Source: Mycteria americana (lineage: Eukaryota; Chordata; Aves; Ciconiiformes; Ciconiidae). Taken from it: a stretch of DNA of 64,000 nucleotides. The position numbers and the translations under genes are program-made. The stretch's first letter is position 1. Every line of letters starts with the position of its first letter. Below the pieces are notes generated by a model. The model ran no database searches and was not told where the DNA came from. It saw only the letters and a program-made list of their open reading frames with translations. The stretch covers positions 47,851,501 through 47,915,500 of the forward strand of contig NC_134370.1 of the NCBI RefSeq assembly GCF_035582795.1. Reading direction: 5' to 3'. Below are positions 32,896 through 45,888 of the stretch, piece by piece.

Positions 32896-35800
32896 TCTCC
32901 GAATTGCTGAGGCAGGTAAGCAGGCAGTCTGGAGAGACCAGGCTACCTTGTCCTGACTTAACTCTGTACTTCATGGAGCCTGGCTTTCAGATAACCTCTG
33001 CTACTCACCCCCTGGAACCAGCTCACTTAATTTTGCTTATGGGGTTTGTACCAGGAAGAGATGTTAATGCTGCTCACCCCATCACGCCACCACAGAGTAC
33101 CTGTCAGTCAGCAAGGGATGTTTTCTGAGAAGTTTACATTTACTGGCTTGCAAGGCTGGGAGGGAGACAATCACTTTTTGGCATGGTTCATTTATGAATC
33201 AGAGCCATATAATATCTTGCTTCCATCAGGGTTTGTGTACCTTAAACCTAAAAGCAGTTTGCCTTTGTTGTGCACACGCAGACAGAAACAGAATAATGTC
33301 TGGACCACTTATTTAAGGGTTAAGTATCTCACCTGCTCTTCTCCATTGACTTGGCCAGGCATTTCCAGATTGTAAGGCATCTGACTCGTTATTATCCTCA
33401 GATTAGGCAACAGCAAAGTTGCTTAAACCTGATTTAAGTGCCAGAATAGGCCCTCTTAATACAGCCCTTTTATTTTTGCAATGGTTGTCCCACCAGTCTG
33501 TTCCAGCCCCCCACTTCCCCTCACTCTGCCTGGGGCTTGCTGGACTTGCTAAGAGCCTCTCTGCAGCTAGAAATGGATCCTCTTTTTTTCAGAATCTCTT
33601 TGCTGTCTTGAGCTCTCGGGGTGACTGCCTAACACCTGCAAAAACCCCACATCCCTCTGTAAATTGCATAAATCCCTTCCTGACAAATGAGAGGCTGTTG
33701 CCAGTGACAAGTTAACCTGGACGTTCTCTGCATGCTGCCTTATGCTTTCCAGTCAGTGCTCTCAGGTAAATGGGTGATTTCAAAATGCAGTGTCTGGCCA
33801 GCTGGCTGTGTAATCTAGGGTCAATTGTGACTTTCAGGATCCCACTGCTCCTGCCCCTGCACATCACAGGCATGAGCTCTGTCTCTTCCAGCACCTGGGT
33901 AGCAGCTGAGTAATGCTGGGTAGGCTCAGTTTCCCAGCACAGCTCCCTGCCAGCTACAGCTGTGTGGTTGTCTTTTCCAATCTATGGCTACCAACAAGGT
34001 GTTTTGCCCTCTCTCTGGGTTTGGTGGTGACCTTGTAGCTGTCTCTGTGAGGACTTCATTGCTCCTTCTTGCAATATAGCTGCCAAAAGCTCAAATGAGA
34101 ATACAGCCCCTAACCACTGGAAGGTTTCTCCTCTCCACGGGGAAGCCCTGCCCTCCAGATGAGGTCTCTTCAGCTGCAGGAGCCAGGTCTGGGTCCGCAC
34201 TCGCAGGCGGCTCCAGTGAAGCCAAAGCAGAAACTCATTCTCGGAGAACCAGGACCCAGCAGATTCCCAAGCCCTTTCTAGGTTTCTTATGAGTAGCTGG
34301 TATGACGCATTTGCTCCCAAGGAACAGATCAGCTGGTGGAGGTATGTGCTCACAGAGTAGGACAGGGTTGCCCCCTGCAGTGGTGTCTCTAAGGCTGTGC
34401 CTGTCCTGCTTGACAGTCTTCAAGTACTGCTGGCTACTTCACCTGCTCCATCCTTGGCCATTCGCCCAGTCCTCCTCTTTTCCTCCGCTGCATTCCCTCT
34501 CTGGGTGACCTTATTTACAAATTTTGCGTATATAATCTCCTGCTGATGACTCACAGAGTGATTGCTTTCCTCCTAGCCTGTCCTGTGCTGTCCAAATTAA
34601 TTTGCAGTCTGTCTTTCTGACAGCACTTTGTGGACACCCACCCACTGGCTTCAGCTCAACACAATCAAAGCAGAGTTTTAAATCTTGTGCTTGCTCTTCC
34701 CTGCTACCTTTCTTGATGTCTCTCTTACCATCCACCCAACCACTAGTCCTCTTTGACTTGACCTCTCTCTAAATACCTATATCTGTGCTCTGCTGAAAAC
34801 TAGCCGGTTCTTCCTGAAGAGTATCTTTAAGATCCAGCTCCTCCTCCCTGTCTACCCAGCTGAAATCCCTTTGGGATGGTCAGGTTTTCTGAGCAATCAG
34901 ATTTCTGCCACACTTATCAGTTCTATGCAGAGTACCACACACTCTTATCATCAGGATTTTCACTGGGAACCTCTGACAGTGCAATGTTAAAGGGTCCTGG
35001 AGAGCGTGTATTCCCGATCCCTTAATTGTCTCCCTCCCATGAGCTGTAAAGTGCGTGTGTCTTCTGCAGATGGCCTATTCTGGCCCTGCTCCATCTAACC
35101 ATCTCATAAAAATTTTCCACTGCAGAGATACTGAGTCCTGCCTGTCTGCCAGCCATGCCAGTTCCAACATGCCACTGCATGTTTCTCCCAGGTTACTCCC
35201 TCTGCAGCAAAGGAGCAACCTGTAAACACTAACAAAGCGTTTTCTTCTTCTTCCAGATCCCTCCTAAAAACTACTGTGCTACGCTGCCTACCAACAGCAA
35301 CATACTTGATGCCTGCAACTGCTACCCAGCATCTGCCTTCATGCCTGTTAGTGCTCCTTCGCCTATGTATGGTGTCTTTGTGGCCTCTAAGCGTGTCCTT
35401 GGGATGTACGTACACTTCTGAGCGTGGGACTGTCCCTCTGCGGCATTCTTGCAGCGTGCTCAGCAGGATGAGACCATTATACAGCCTGTAATGAGGGAGG
35501 AAAGCATAATCATTTGCAAGCCTAAATTATTAAGCCTGGTCATTTTGGTTTCTGGGAGTAGTGAACACAAGATTGGTTTTAGGGCTTGCAAATCTTCTGT
35601 GTAAGCTTCCATTTCCCAGGCAGGTTGCCGTTGTGTTGCCTCTGTCAAAGGTAGCATCTTTGGCTCTCCTCCCACAGATTATCTGGGCATGTAAATGACC
35701 CAAGACAGATACACTGTCATTTTCTCATGCTGTGATTTTACTTACATCCCCCTGTGGAACATGACAATAAAATTACCCCTCTTGTTCCTTTCCCACAGAC

Positions 35801-38800
35801 AATCTTGCAGGCTTGTCAGTCAGCATCACGTGTGCAGTCATTGCTTTTGGGACCTCGGGGGCGATTTGGGAAGGATCCATTGTGCTGTAATTCACCTCTG
35901 TTTGCCTCTAGGAGAAGGATTCTGGTTTCCATCCTGTTTCCTATTGTGCCTGCATGGCTCTTTGATCACAATTTGACTCCTCAGGCCTTCAAAATTACAG
36001 CTACCTTGTAAGGTTTGCCCATAATCCTAGTGACATGTTGTTTCCTGACAAGCTCTGGACTTTACTTGCTCCCAACTCATGATTATCCTCTATTTCTGAT
36101 GGACTTTGTGATTCTGCTGTTGCCTCAGACTTCCTCTTTCTTACCTGGATTTAAAGTGCTGTTTGGGTCTAAGATACTCCATGCCTTCTCTGTCGCTGTC
36201 ATCTGACCTTCCACATTTTCACTTCAAAATAAGGAAGACTTCAATATTGAATCCACTTCTCTCTCTCATTTTTTGTCCCCACTGACCCTTCTGCACAACA
36301 TACAACCAGACCTGCGCCAGTAACTCAGGTGGAGAGCCTGCCAGAGCCTGCTGTGCTCACCAGCACTTTTAACAAGGTTCCTGTCTTGAAAACACAAGCA
36401 ACAGAGCTCTGACATGCCAGCAAGGTCTATGTCAAATAAAATCCTCATGCTTTCTCATCTGCCTCCCCAAAAGACTTTGTACATACACTGAAGTGTTCAC
36501 TGTCAGGGCTGAGTTTGAGCTGGTCAAGCCAGATCAGAATTGCTTCCAGGCAGGAAGCTTTTTAATCAAATGTTTCTCTTCTTCCCGCTTATTATGCAGT
36601 GTGTGCTTCTGACACCAGGGGAAACAGGAGCAGGATATCAGCGCTGGCTGCCAGCTGCAAGCCAGTGGGCATGTTCTTCTTCCCAGGGCAGACGCTAATG
36701 GTGAGATGCCCCCTGCTCCTGAGCAATGCCAGTGGGTTGTGGAACTGCTCTGGGAATCCTCATCTATAGGAAAACCATGCATTGTGTGAGTGATGTGGTT
36801 AGCAGGTGGTTGTGGATAGCGGTTACTGAGCATTTTAATATGTTTGTAGATATTAGGTCAGCCTTGAGGAGGGTTTTGTAGAAAAAAGATAATCAAGGAG
36901 GAAGACAGTGCAACAGCAGTGATTTCCAGCCCTTGGGCACTGGTTGACTTGTATAGAGACAGACTTTTTTTCAGTGGGCTCAACTTCACTGTGCGGGGGC
37001 TGCATCAGGATCAGGTAACATTTGAGAGGCCTGAAAGGTCTGAGCGTCTAAGCATATCTTCTGGAGAGAGGGAAGGGAGAGCAGCCAAGGACTGAGGGAT
37101 GAGGAAGACAGATTGTCCAAAGTATTGTTTCAAGAAGTTCAGTGTACCCTGGACCTGCAGAGGATGGTAAGCTTTGCAAAGGACAGGTGTGCTTACATGC
37201 TTTTACTTTGAAGCTTTTTCTGTCAAAATATACAAGATTTGCTTTATGAAGTGTGTGACTTGACTTAAATATTTGCTTTACTGTGTGACCACTGCATAAC
37301 CTACCAAGCTCCTTGCAGGCAGAACTGCCATGAGGTCTTGCGAATTGGGTCTAACAGAAGTAATGGCTTGTAGATTAAAAGTAGAAGATGATGCCCTTCT
37401 CAGGAGTGGAGGGCCTAGAGGAGAAGGTGTCCGGCTGTGCAAAAAGCTTCCTGACCACAGGACGCAGCTTTCTCCTTGCACTGCCTGCAGTGATCGTTCA
37501 GGTTTATTTTTCCACCTGGGTGTACAGAGCCAGTGTGAATGCTGGAGCTCGGTGTTCCACTCCCTTCCTGCATCTCCTGCTTTCTGGCAGAGAGGGAAAA
37601 AACACTGAGGGAGGAGTACACCAAGCTTACCCTAAAAGCAGTAACTAAATAAGATTGCTGTCAGCAGCTCTCAGACTGAGAGCTCCAGCCAGTCATGTTG
37701 GCATATAAAAGGAGTGATTACCCACGCTTCAACTTTGGAACCAGAGCGTCCAGCTGAGGTCTTTATTCAGGAGCAAACTCACAGACCTTTGCAGGGAGCT
37801 GTTGAACTCTCTTCATCCATCCCAGGTCTGGCAGATGGATCAAAGCCCACCCTGCCAGTGGATATTCCTTGCATGCTGAAGAAATAAAGCACAAGTTCAT
37901 CTTGCTCATAACTTGGTGTGCTGCCTCCACATTCACTAAGGAAATTACTTCCATTTTTCTGTAATATTTTTTGTATTTTACAATATCAGTAGTGACCTCC
38001 TGGTCAGACATTTTAGGAAATTTAATGACCAGCCAAGAGAAGGGACCTTGGCTTCACCTTCTATCTTCTAGGCTTGCATAAGCTGCCAGACTCATTATTG
38101 GCATATGGAGCAGTGCTGATGTTACCTGGGAGTTAGCAAGGTAAGGTTTTCCTAGATACTTCTTCTCCTGCCTGAATTCTGGGCAAAAGGGTTCACAAAT
38201 CCCTCTATGTACAAGCAGAAAATGTCATTATTCTGTTCAATTATAATCCCAAACTGAAAAATTAATTGAGGCAGGTATTAAATTAAGCATGTTTTGCTTG
38301 AGTAAATATTTTCCATTTTGAAGCCTAATCTCTTCACTTAATAATCTAAAGCAATTTTATTAATTTTTTTTAGTTTGAAAAAAGAAAAAGTCTGTTCCAT
38401 TAGGAGCTGTCGCTGGCTTAAGAGGATTTTACTCCCATTTTATGGTTTGGTTCAAAGAAAATTTATTCTTGCAATAGGTTTAATGATTCTTAGCTAACGT
38501 TGTCTTCCCAGCTGCAGTTGGACTGTAATAAAAAAAACCTTTGGCTTTTGTTAGACTTGCACATTCTTGGCTGCCAATAATGATTAATCTTTCCCCCTAC
38601 AAGATCATCTTATTACTTGGGTTTGACTTAAGAGCTGCTGTTCCCTCCGGAGCTTGGTAAGGGCTTTCTCCCAGAGCAGCTCTGATGCAGTGCAGGTGTG
38701 ACCTGCAATGCCTCCCTTTGTAGTCTGTCTTTGCCCCTTAATTGCTGATCTGTGGCACTCAGCTTTCTAAGTTCCTCTGCACAGGAATGCTATTTTGGGG

Positions 38801-41800
38801 ATGACAGAGAATTAATTGCAAGAGGAATTCCTGAATACTTCCATGCATGGAAGGGCCCTCAGCGTCCCCGGCTGCCCAGCAGGGAGGATTGTCTAGACAG
38901 ACCACTCAGTGAAGAGATGCAGGGAGTGGAGGGCTCCCACTCCTCCCTGACCTTGGGCATGCCGCAGTGGGTAGTGACACCCACCTAAATAAACAAGCGG
39001 TGATCTACGCCACTGCCACCTCTCAGCTGTGCTTAGAAGCCCTTTTCCGCAGGGCAGCATCCCCACAGCTCTCAGTGGGACAGACTGTATCCCAGCCATC
39101 CTGGTCCAGAATCTCCTGCTTGTCTTGTCAAGGCATTTCTGTATTGGTCCCCTCTCAACAGATGGGGAGGGATGGGAATGCACCCTAAAGGTGAGGGAGG
39201 AGGCTGAGAGTATAGGGCTTGTCTAGGTAGATGTCTGCAAAAGTGTTACAGTAGATGATTTTGGGGCATCGCCAAACATATGGGACCGGAGCTTCATGCT
39301 GAGAAAATTTGTATTTAATTCATGGCCATCTTGGCAGTGTTTTAATGGTTTGTAGTAATAAAACCCCTGGGAACAGGAAGGGAAGAGATGCTTAACCAAT
39401 TTGAGAGAGACCTTTGCCATTCACAGGACGCACGTGCTTTCTGATCAGCTTGTCATATTGGGCATAAGTGAATTTGTGGTAGATGAATTTTCTGTACTGT
39501 CTTTCCGCCTTTGCCTATGGGATCTTTTGGGCAAGATGATCGCACCAGAGATGTTGCATAAAGGAACCTCTTCCCCCTGCCTGTGCTCTGAAAGGCGGCT
39601 GAGTCTAGGGCAGAACTGGCAGCTCATTGTATGAAGAGAAGTGATGCGCAGTACCAACAATTAAAACTGAAGTGGAAAATGCATGAGACATTTGGGCTAA
39701 CATCTGGAGTTTCTTTTAGAAAGCTTTTGCAAAAAACCATGAGTGGTCAGGGCTGTTGATTTACATCCATCAGAGCCCTGCTGCATACTGAAGAAATGAC
39801 TCATTTTGCCAATGGTTGTCAGCAGTAAGAGCTGCAGAACTGGTGCTAACGCAGCCTCGGTCCGAGCACGGACAAAGACAAACTATGTTCAGCATCATTT
39901 CAGGAACCAAGGTTAAGTGTCAGGCTGGTCCAAGCAGATTTTATGAGCAGCCTTAACATAACAAGCCCATATGGATGCAAGGGGGAAGCATAAATGCTTT
40001 TTGGAAAGGAGAATTGCTTCACTTTCCACTTTCTAAAGGCTCATGATAAAATCGTAGCCTGAACACTCAAAACCAGATCCCCCAATAGCTTTACTGCTTA
40101 TCTCACAGTGGGTGGTAATGGGTGTGGAGGTGAGAAGGCACTGCTAGGAGGGACATAGCTGGGCACTGGTGCACACTAAGTCACCAGAAGGAAGCCAAAA
40201 GATGCTAGCATGAATTTCAGACTGTGTCTACCTACCTCCACAGTGGGTTTTGCAAGGCTTAGGGAGCACTGGGGTATCCCTATGGGTTGATGCTCATCTG
40301 AAAAGACTTGAATCTGAAGGTGCTTTGTCACGGGAACTGAGCCATGTATATGGGGTCAAGCAAAACTATTTGCAAAACTCTGGTCAAATTCAGCAGGTCG
40401 TTTCACCTAGGGAAAAACACCCAGCACTCATGTGGGATTAAAGCTTCAGTCTTTTCTGACTTTTTTTTTTTTTAATTGCTCAAGTTTTCATTTTGAAGAG
40501 CTATTTTGTTCAGAAATTTAGCTGTCTGACATTTTTTTAACTGCACAAAAGCTTCTGAAACCAAAACCAAATTTTCTTTTGGGTTGGCCAGTCTGTGCAG
40601 TTGGCTCTGAAAAATGTTTTTAGATTTGAGTTTTTTTGCTTCAGCAAAGGAACCTGACAGTCTTTTGTTATGAGATGGCCTGAGAATGTCTGGGTTTTTT
40701 TTTTTCCCCTGTTTTTTTCTTTTAGTTCAGTCTTTCAGAGGTCCTCCAGCTTCCTCTGATATTCCTGCTGGCTGAGATGTTCAGCTCTGTTGTGAGACCC
40801 CTCCATCCTCTCCCTGGTCAGAAAGGGACACAACTGGGCCCTGGAAGACCAACTGGGTGGAGAATGAAGGCAGGACTGGCTCTGAGAGTGGACTCCTTCT
40901 GGTGATACAGTTGGGAGTGTATGTAGATGAACATCACTTCCCCCCTGCTGATGGAGCAATGCAGTTCCCTTGTCTCTCGCTGCCTGCTCTTCAACACCAA
41001 ATGGGTGAGTTTGCCCGCTTTCTTATTTTTTTAATCATTGTACCTGTATTCCTTTCCAACTACTGGGTCAGGGTTGCCATATCATGTGTAGGGAGTATGT
41101 TTTCACTGTCCTTGCTGTTCTAGCTGGCTGCCCATCCCCACATACCACTCTCTGACACTGTTTCTGGGCTCAGAGCACTTACCACGTTCCTTGGGTGAAG
41201 GCCATATTTTCTCATGTCCTGCTCAGCCATTCAAGGCCAAGCCCTTTCAACGTAACAAACCCTTTCTACTGTGAGCAGGTCTGTGAGTGTGAAGGGGACT
41301 TATACAGAGTGTGTTTTACTTTTAACCCTTCTTTCCTCCACCAAAGCCTTTCATGCCCTGCATTCAGCCCCCAGACTGGCTTGGGCAGTCACGCTGTATC
41401 AGCAGCCCACAGTTGTCCTGGGGGGATGCGGTAGCTGGGGTCATGGGTGTTTCAGCCGAACTTGCTACGCTGTACTGACGCATTGCCGTATGCACAGGCA
41501 CTTCAAAGAGGTTTCCACAGACAGGAAGCAGGGCAGATTAGAGGCATGCTGAGGCTTTTATTTTATGCCAGGACTTCAAAATGTTCTTGCTGGTATTTCT
41601 GAGGCCCCATTTTTACTGCTCTTAATACACGTATATAATATAGCAGGAGGCTGGCCTCTGCGAGCCACACACCGCGTCTTCATGGGATGAGAGTCACAAG
41701 ACACTTCACATGCATCAGAGAGCCAAGGGGCTCCAGGGGAGGTTCAGGACTGGCTCCTTCAGGTCTGCTTCCTCTGGCAGCAGGGAGTCAGCTCACCCGG

Positions 41801-44800
41801 CAGCCTGAGGTTGGCCGTCCCTGCTGCAGCTGACATGGCTATGCCACTTTTCACCCTAGGGATATGCCATCTCCCTTGGAGTGTGCTCAAGAAGGCATTG
41901 CTGAGGTAGCCAGAAGTCCTGGCAGGCTGGGGGAATGGGTGGTGCTGGGATTTTGCTGCCTCTTCTTTTCTCTCATACGTTTGCACCCTTTCCAGACATG
42001 TGTCAGCTCCACTCCCACAGGAGCACTGGGAAGAACATGCTCCAGCTGCTGTTCCTCCATGGTTTCTCCCCAGCAATGTAAACAGTTTACAGGGGACTTT
42101 GTAAACAGCAGATTTGTTTAGAGGATATTGTCTGCATTCCTGCCTCAGCGTTTCCTTATTCAGCAGCACAGGGGGAACACTGACCTGCCGGCTGTAGGTC
42201 TGCGGCTTGTGTTGTTGGAGGGGAAGATGGTGGCGACCGAGAGGAAGGAGTTGTGTACACTCCTGCATTCCTTGTGAGCCTGCGGATTTGGGGGATCACA
42301 CCAGGGTCACACGCACACACCGCAGCTGCATGGAAATGTTTCTGCATCCAGCAGTGAGGAAAGCTGGCATGGGATGCAGCTGCTGCTGAGCCTTTTGCAG
42401 GACGCGGTTGCGTGAGAGAACAGAGAGCTTGCTTACGCAGTGCCTAGGGCACTGGGAGATAGATGAGAAATCTTAAAGATAGGAGCTTCATTTCAGAAAA
42501 GCACTGCCTATTTGGGAAGTCTCAGAAAGTTGTTGACTTGTTGACTCCCTGGGGAAGCTGATTGTCCATGCAGGGAAAGGAGGCTGTTAAATCAACTCGG
42601 CCTTCATCCCGTGGGAGTAACATCTGAAGACGTCCGTTCTCCCTTCATGGCTCCTCACACAGGGATTCAGCCTGTTCTCATCGGTAGGAGGTCAGCTTCC
42701 CTCCGCCACCCCTTGACCTTTGTAAAGGAGCAGAGAAGGGAGAGGGCAATTCCTACCTGAGCTTCTGCATCTGCCACAGAAGCTTTGTCAAACTTGAGCT
42801 GTACTTAACTCCCAGATAACCATTAAACCTCAGATGCACACACAAAAGGTGTGGGAGTGGATATGGGGGAGCTTGATATAGAGGTTGACATGCTAAAAAG
42901 AGGGGGTGGGGGGAGCAGCAAACAGAAATGTTTAGAAGCAGTCAGGAGCTGCTGGGTGAGTGGGGGACATTCCTCAAGCCCCCAAATGTCTGCTGCAGCT
43001 GTGGGTGAGTTCAGCCTTCCTTCTGCTAGTGAAACATTGCTTCTGCAATGTAGCTGTGAGAGGTAGGTACCCAAACAGGAAAGCATAGGAGAGCGCAACT
43101 TTCAGGAAGCACCTGGGGATGGTCAACAGAACCTATAGAGGAGGGAACAAAGCCCGAATGTTACAGTACACTTAGTGTGCATTGTTTTTTTATTTTCTGT
43201 TGTTGTGCTTAAGCCTGAGCAGCTTAAATCTCTGATGGGCCCTCAAGCCACTACCTCTGTACTCCAACACTTCCCACTGACAGGAGGGATAACTGTTGGA
43301 GGCCAGCCTGGCTGCCTGCCCTATGCTGGGCTGTCAGGAACTGACAGTGGATCATTCTGCTGTTTGTTTGCCCCTGTTCCCTGCCAACCACAAGTTTGAG
43401 TCTTGAATTTAAACATCCTGAATAGAAAGGATGGGATCTCCAAATGACTCCTGTGGTTCGTTGCTGGGGAAGTCTTGCATCCAGAAGACACAAACAGCTC
43501 AACAAAGCCAAACATGGGGAGAAGCAATCTGACCCCATTTTTCATAGCACTGGCTTCCCAAGTATGTGGCTGCTGGTTGCAATTCAGAGATGGTCTCCAC
43601 CTCCTGTGTTAGCATGACCACGTGAGGGGCTGGTGACCCACTCTGGCAATGTCCACATGTTCACCATTATTAGGAAGAAAAGGCCAGCAAGTTCTTCCTG
43701 CTTCCCTCAGAGGCATGGATGTATGGCATGGACCCAGCCTGGCTCGAGAACAATTGGGAGGGCTGAATTTTGGACGTCTCTAGATGTTTTAATTACCACA
43801 TAAAAACCCTGTTTTCCTTTGGGAGATGTCGATAGTTGAGCGTTGTCCAGCAGAATCCTGTTGACTTTCTGCTAAGCTTTAACTGTAAATATTTGAACAA
43901 AAAAATATCTCGTGTTAACCTTAGCAAAATGTAATCTTTCTGTACATAGTGAAATCTGGCTTAAGTCACAAGTGAAAATGAGAGTGGTAGTTTCAGGTGA
44001 TTCCCCAGTGGATGTTCATCCACATCAGGACAGAAACCAGCATGTTGCCAATCATGGACGGCAGCTTGTTCATCAGGAAGGGCTGAAAGGGCAGCTGGAA
44101 TTGCTGGGCAGGATGGAGGTGCATTGGTTGAGTTTAATATGGTCCTGAACAGGAAAGCAGGAGGGCTTCAGGTTGTGATGGACAACTGAGATGGAAGGTG
44201 GAAGGCACAGGGCTGTCAGGAGAGTTGCTAGTTCTCAAATCTTTCTGTCATTGCAGAGTCTGGAGTTTGCCTGTAGCTTGGGACCAGTTTTGCTATAAGC
44301 CCCAAAAATCAAGCAGATTTTCATCTCTGCTTTAGGTAAAATCCCCATCTGCTCAGCTTGCTGACCTGCATTGTTCCCTCTTGGGAAGACAGTTGGATGT
44401 TATAGGAAGGGCTTCATTTGCTCCTTTCTTCTCTTGGACTCTCACCTTTGTCATGGTGAAGAGGAGGCAGGAAGCTCTCTGGGAACCTCTGCCTTCCCTC
44501 CACCTCCTGTCTGCCTAATTCATCCCAGGCTATAGCAGAGTTCCAGGACTCCCAGAGGGCAGAGCTGAGTCCAAGGGAAGGAAGAAGAGTACAAATTACT
44601 GAGGAGAGGCTGAGCAGATGTGTGGATGGAGGGAGACAGCAGAAATACGAAAGCAGAAGTGGAAAGAACAATATGGCCATGGGGGCCATGAGGCAGATGG
44701 GCATGAGGAGGGTGCTCCCACAGCCCCAGAGGACCACCCTGGACTCGTACACGCTGGAGATTCAAATACTGCCAAGCAGACACAAACGTGCAATGTGATC

Positions 44801-45861
44801 CTCATAAAAACATCTTCCTTAAGTAAGAAGTTGAGCGGGCTGGGGTTCCTCAGAGCTGGCAGCATTAGCGGTGCAGGAGGTGAGCAGGGGAAGGGACAGG
44901 TCAGGAGCAAGGGGCAGAGCTGGCTGCCAGGGCAGCAGGTCAGGACCAGGGCACTGGCAGAAAGTCTCTGTCATTCTGCTCAGAAAAGATATTTCAAGCA
45001 TTGATGTTTCCAAATGAGGAGGAGCTGATAGCTGCTCCCTGCAGCCCTCAAGTGCCTTAAAATCCCACCTTCCTTTACGATAAACAGGTGCCTTGCTCAG
45101 TTAGATCCCTTGAGTGGAAACATCTGGAAGCTCCCAGCATTCACCTCAAATTCACCCTGCTTGAGACACCCAAGCAGGCAGGTCTGTTCCTTTTGTACCC
45201 AGGATGTTGTTGGGCTGCACTCCCCTGTTTTGCCCTGGGCTGAACTGTGTCTGTGAGCCCATCGGGGAGGGAGATACTCTTCTGTGGTCCAGCTCAGCCC
45301 TGCTCCCTGTTTCAGGCCTTGGCTTCAGTGTAGGAACTGGCTCCTGCTGTCTTGTGTTCTTGCCATTCCCTCTGGCAGAGAAAAGTCCTGCTCTGCTGGA
45401 TTTGGCCCCTGAAGCAGCAGAGTGCCCTTAGCAGAAAGGCTCAGGCCTTATGATAAAGCCCTGCACACAGGTCTTCAGGCTCTTGGGCATGTCCTCTACC
45501 TCCCTGGGTGCTGCGTGGGCTCAGCTGATCTTTTGGTTGTCTTTTTTTGGAAGGGAGGGCAGTTGAGTTTGCTGTGGCCAGGTGGTAGGTCTGTGATGCT
45601 GCCTGAGCTCAGCAGTATCACAAACCCACTACTGATTGCTCCTTCTGCTGTGGGAGTGAGAGAGGCCATGCCAGAGCACCTGGTACAGACTGGCGTGAAG
45701 GGAAGGATGTACCACCACACTACTAGTGTTTATTATCCTTTTTCACATACGGATGTAGAGAGGAGGCAGGTGAAAGAGGATGGCAAAGCCTGTGGGGATC
45801 CAGGCGCCCTCCACCACAAATGAGGCCCTGCTGCCTGGGTACCCAAGGCAGGCAGTGCTGC

Positions 45862-45888
45862 AGTGGTAGAAGGTGCCCTTCTACCACT
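45862..45888. repeat. perfect hairpin, 12-bp stem and 3-nt loop
   Basis: The arm AGTGGTAGAAGG (45862-45873) is the exact reverse complement of CCTTCTACCACT (45877-45888), separated by TGC. Pairing does not extend usefully outward, so it is too short for a microRNA precursor. Confidence 0.9.
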
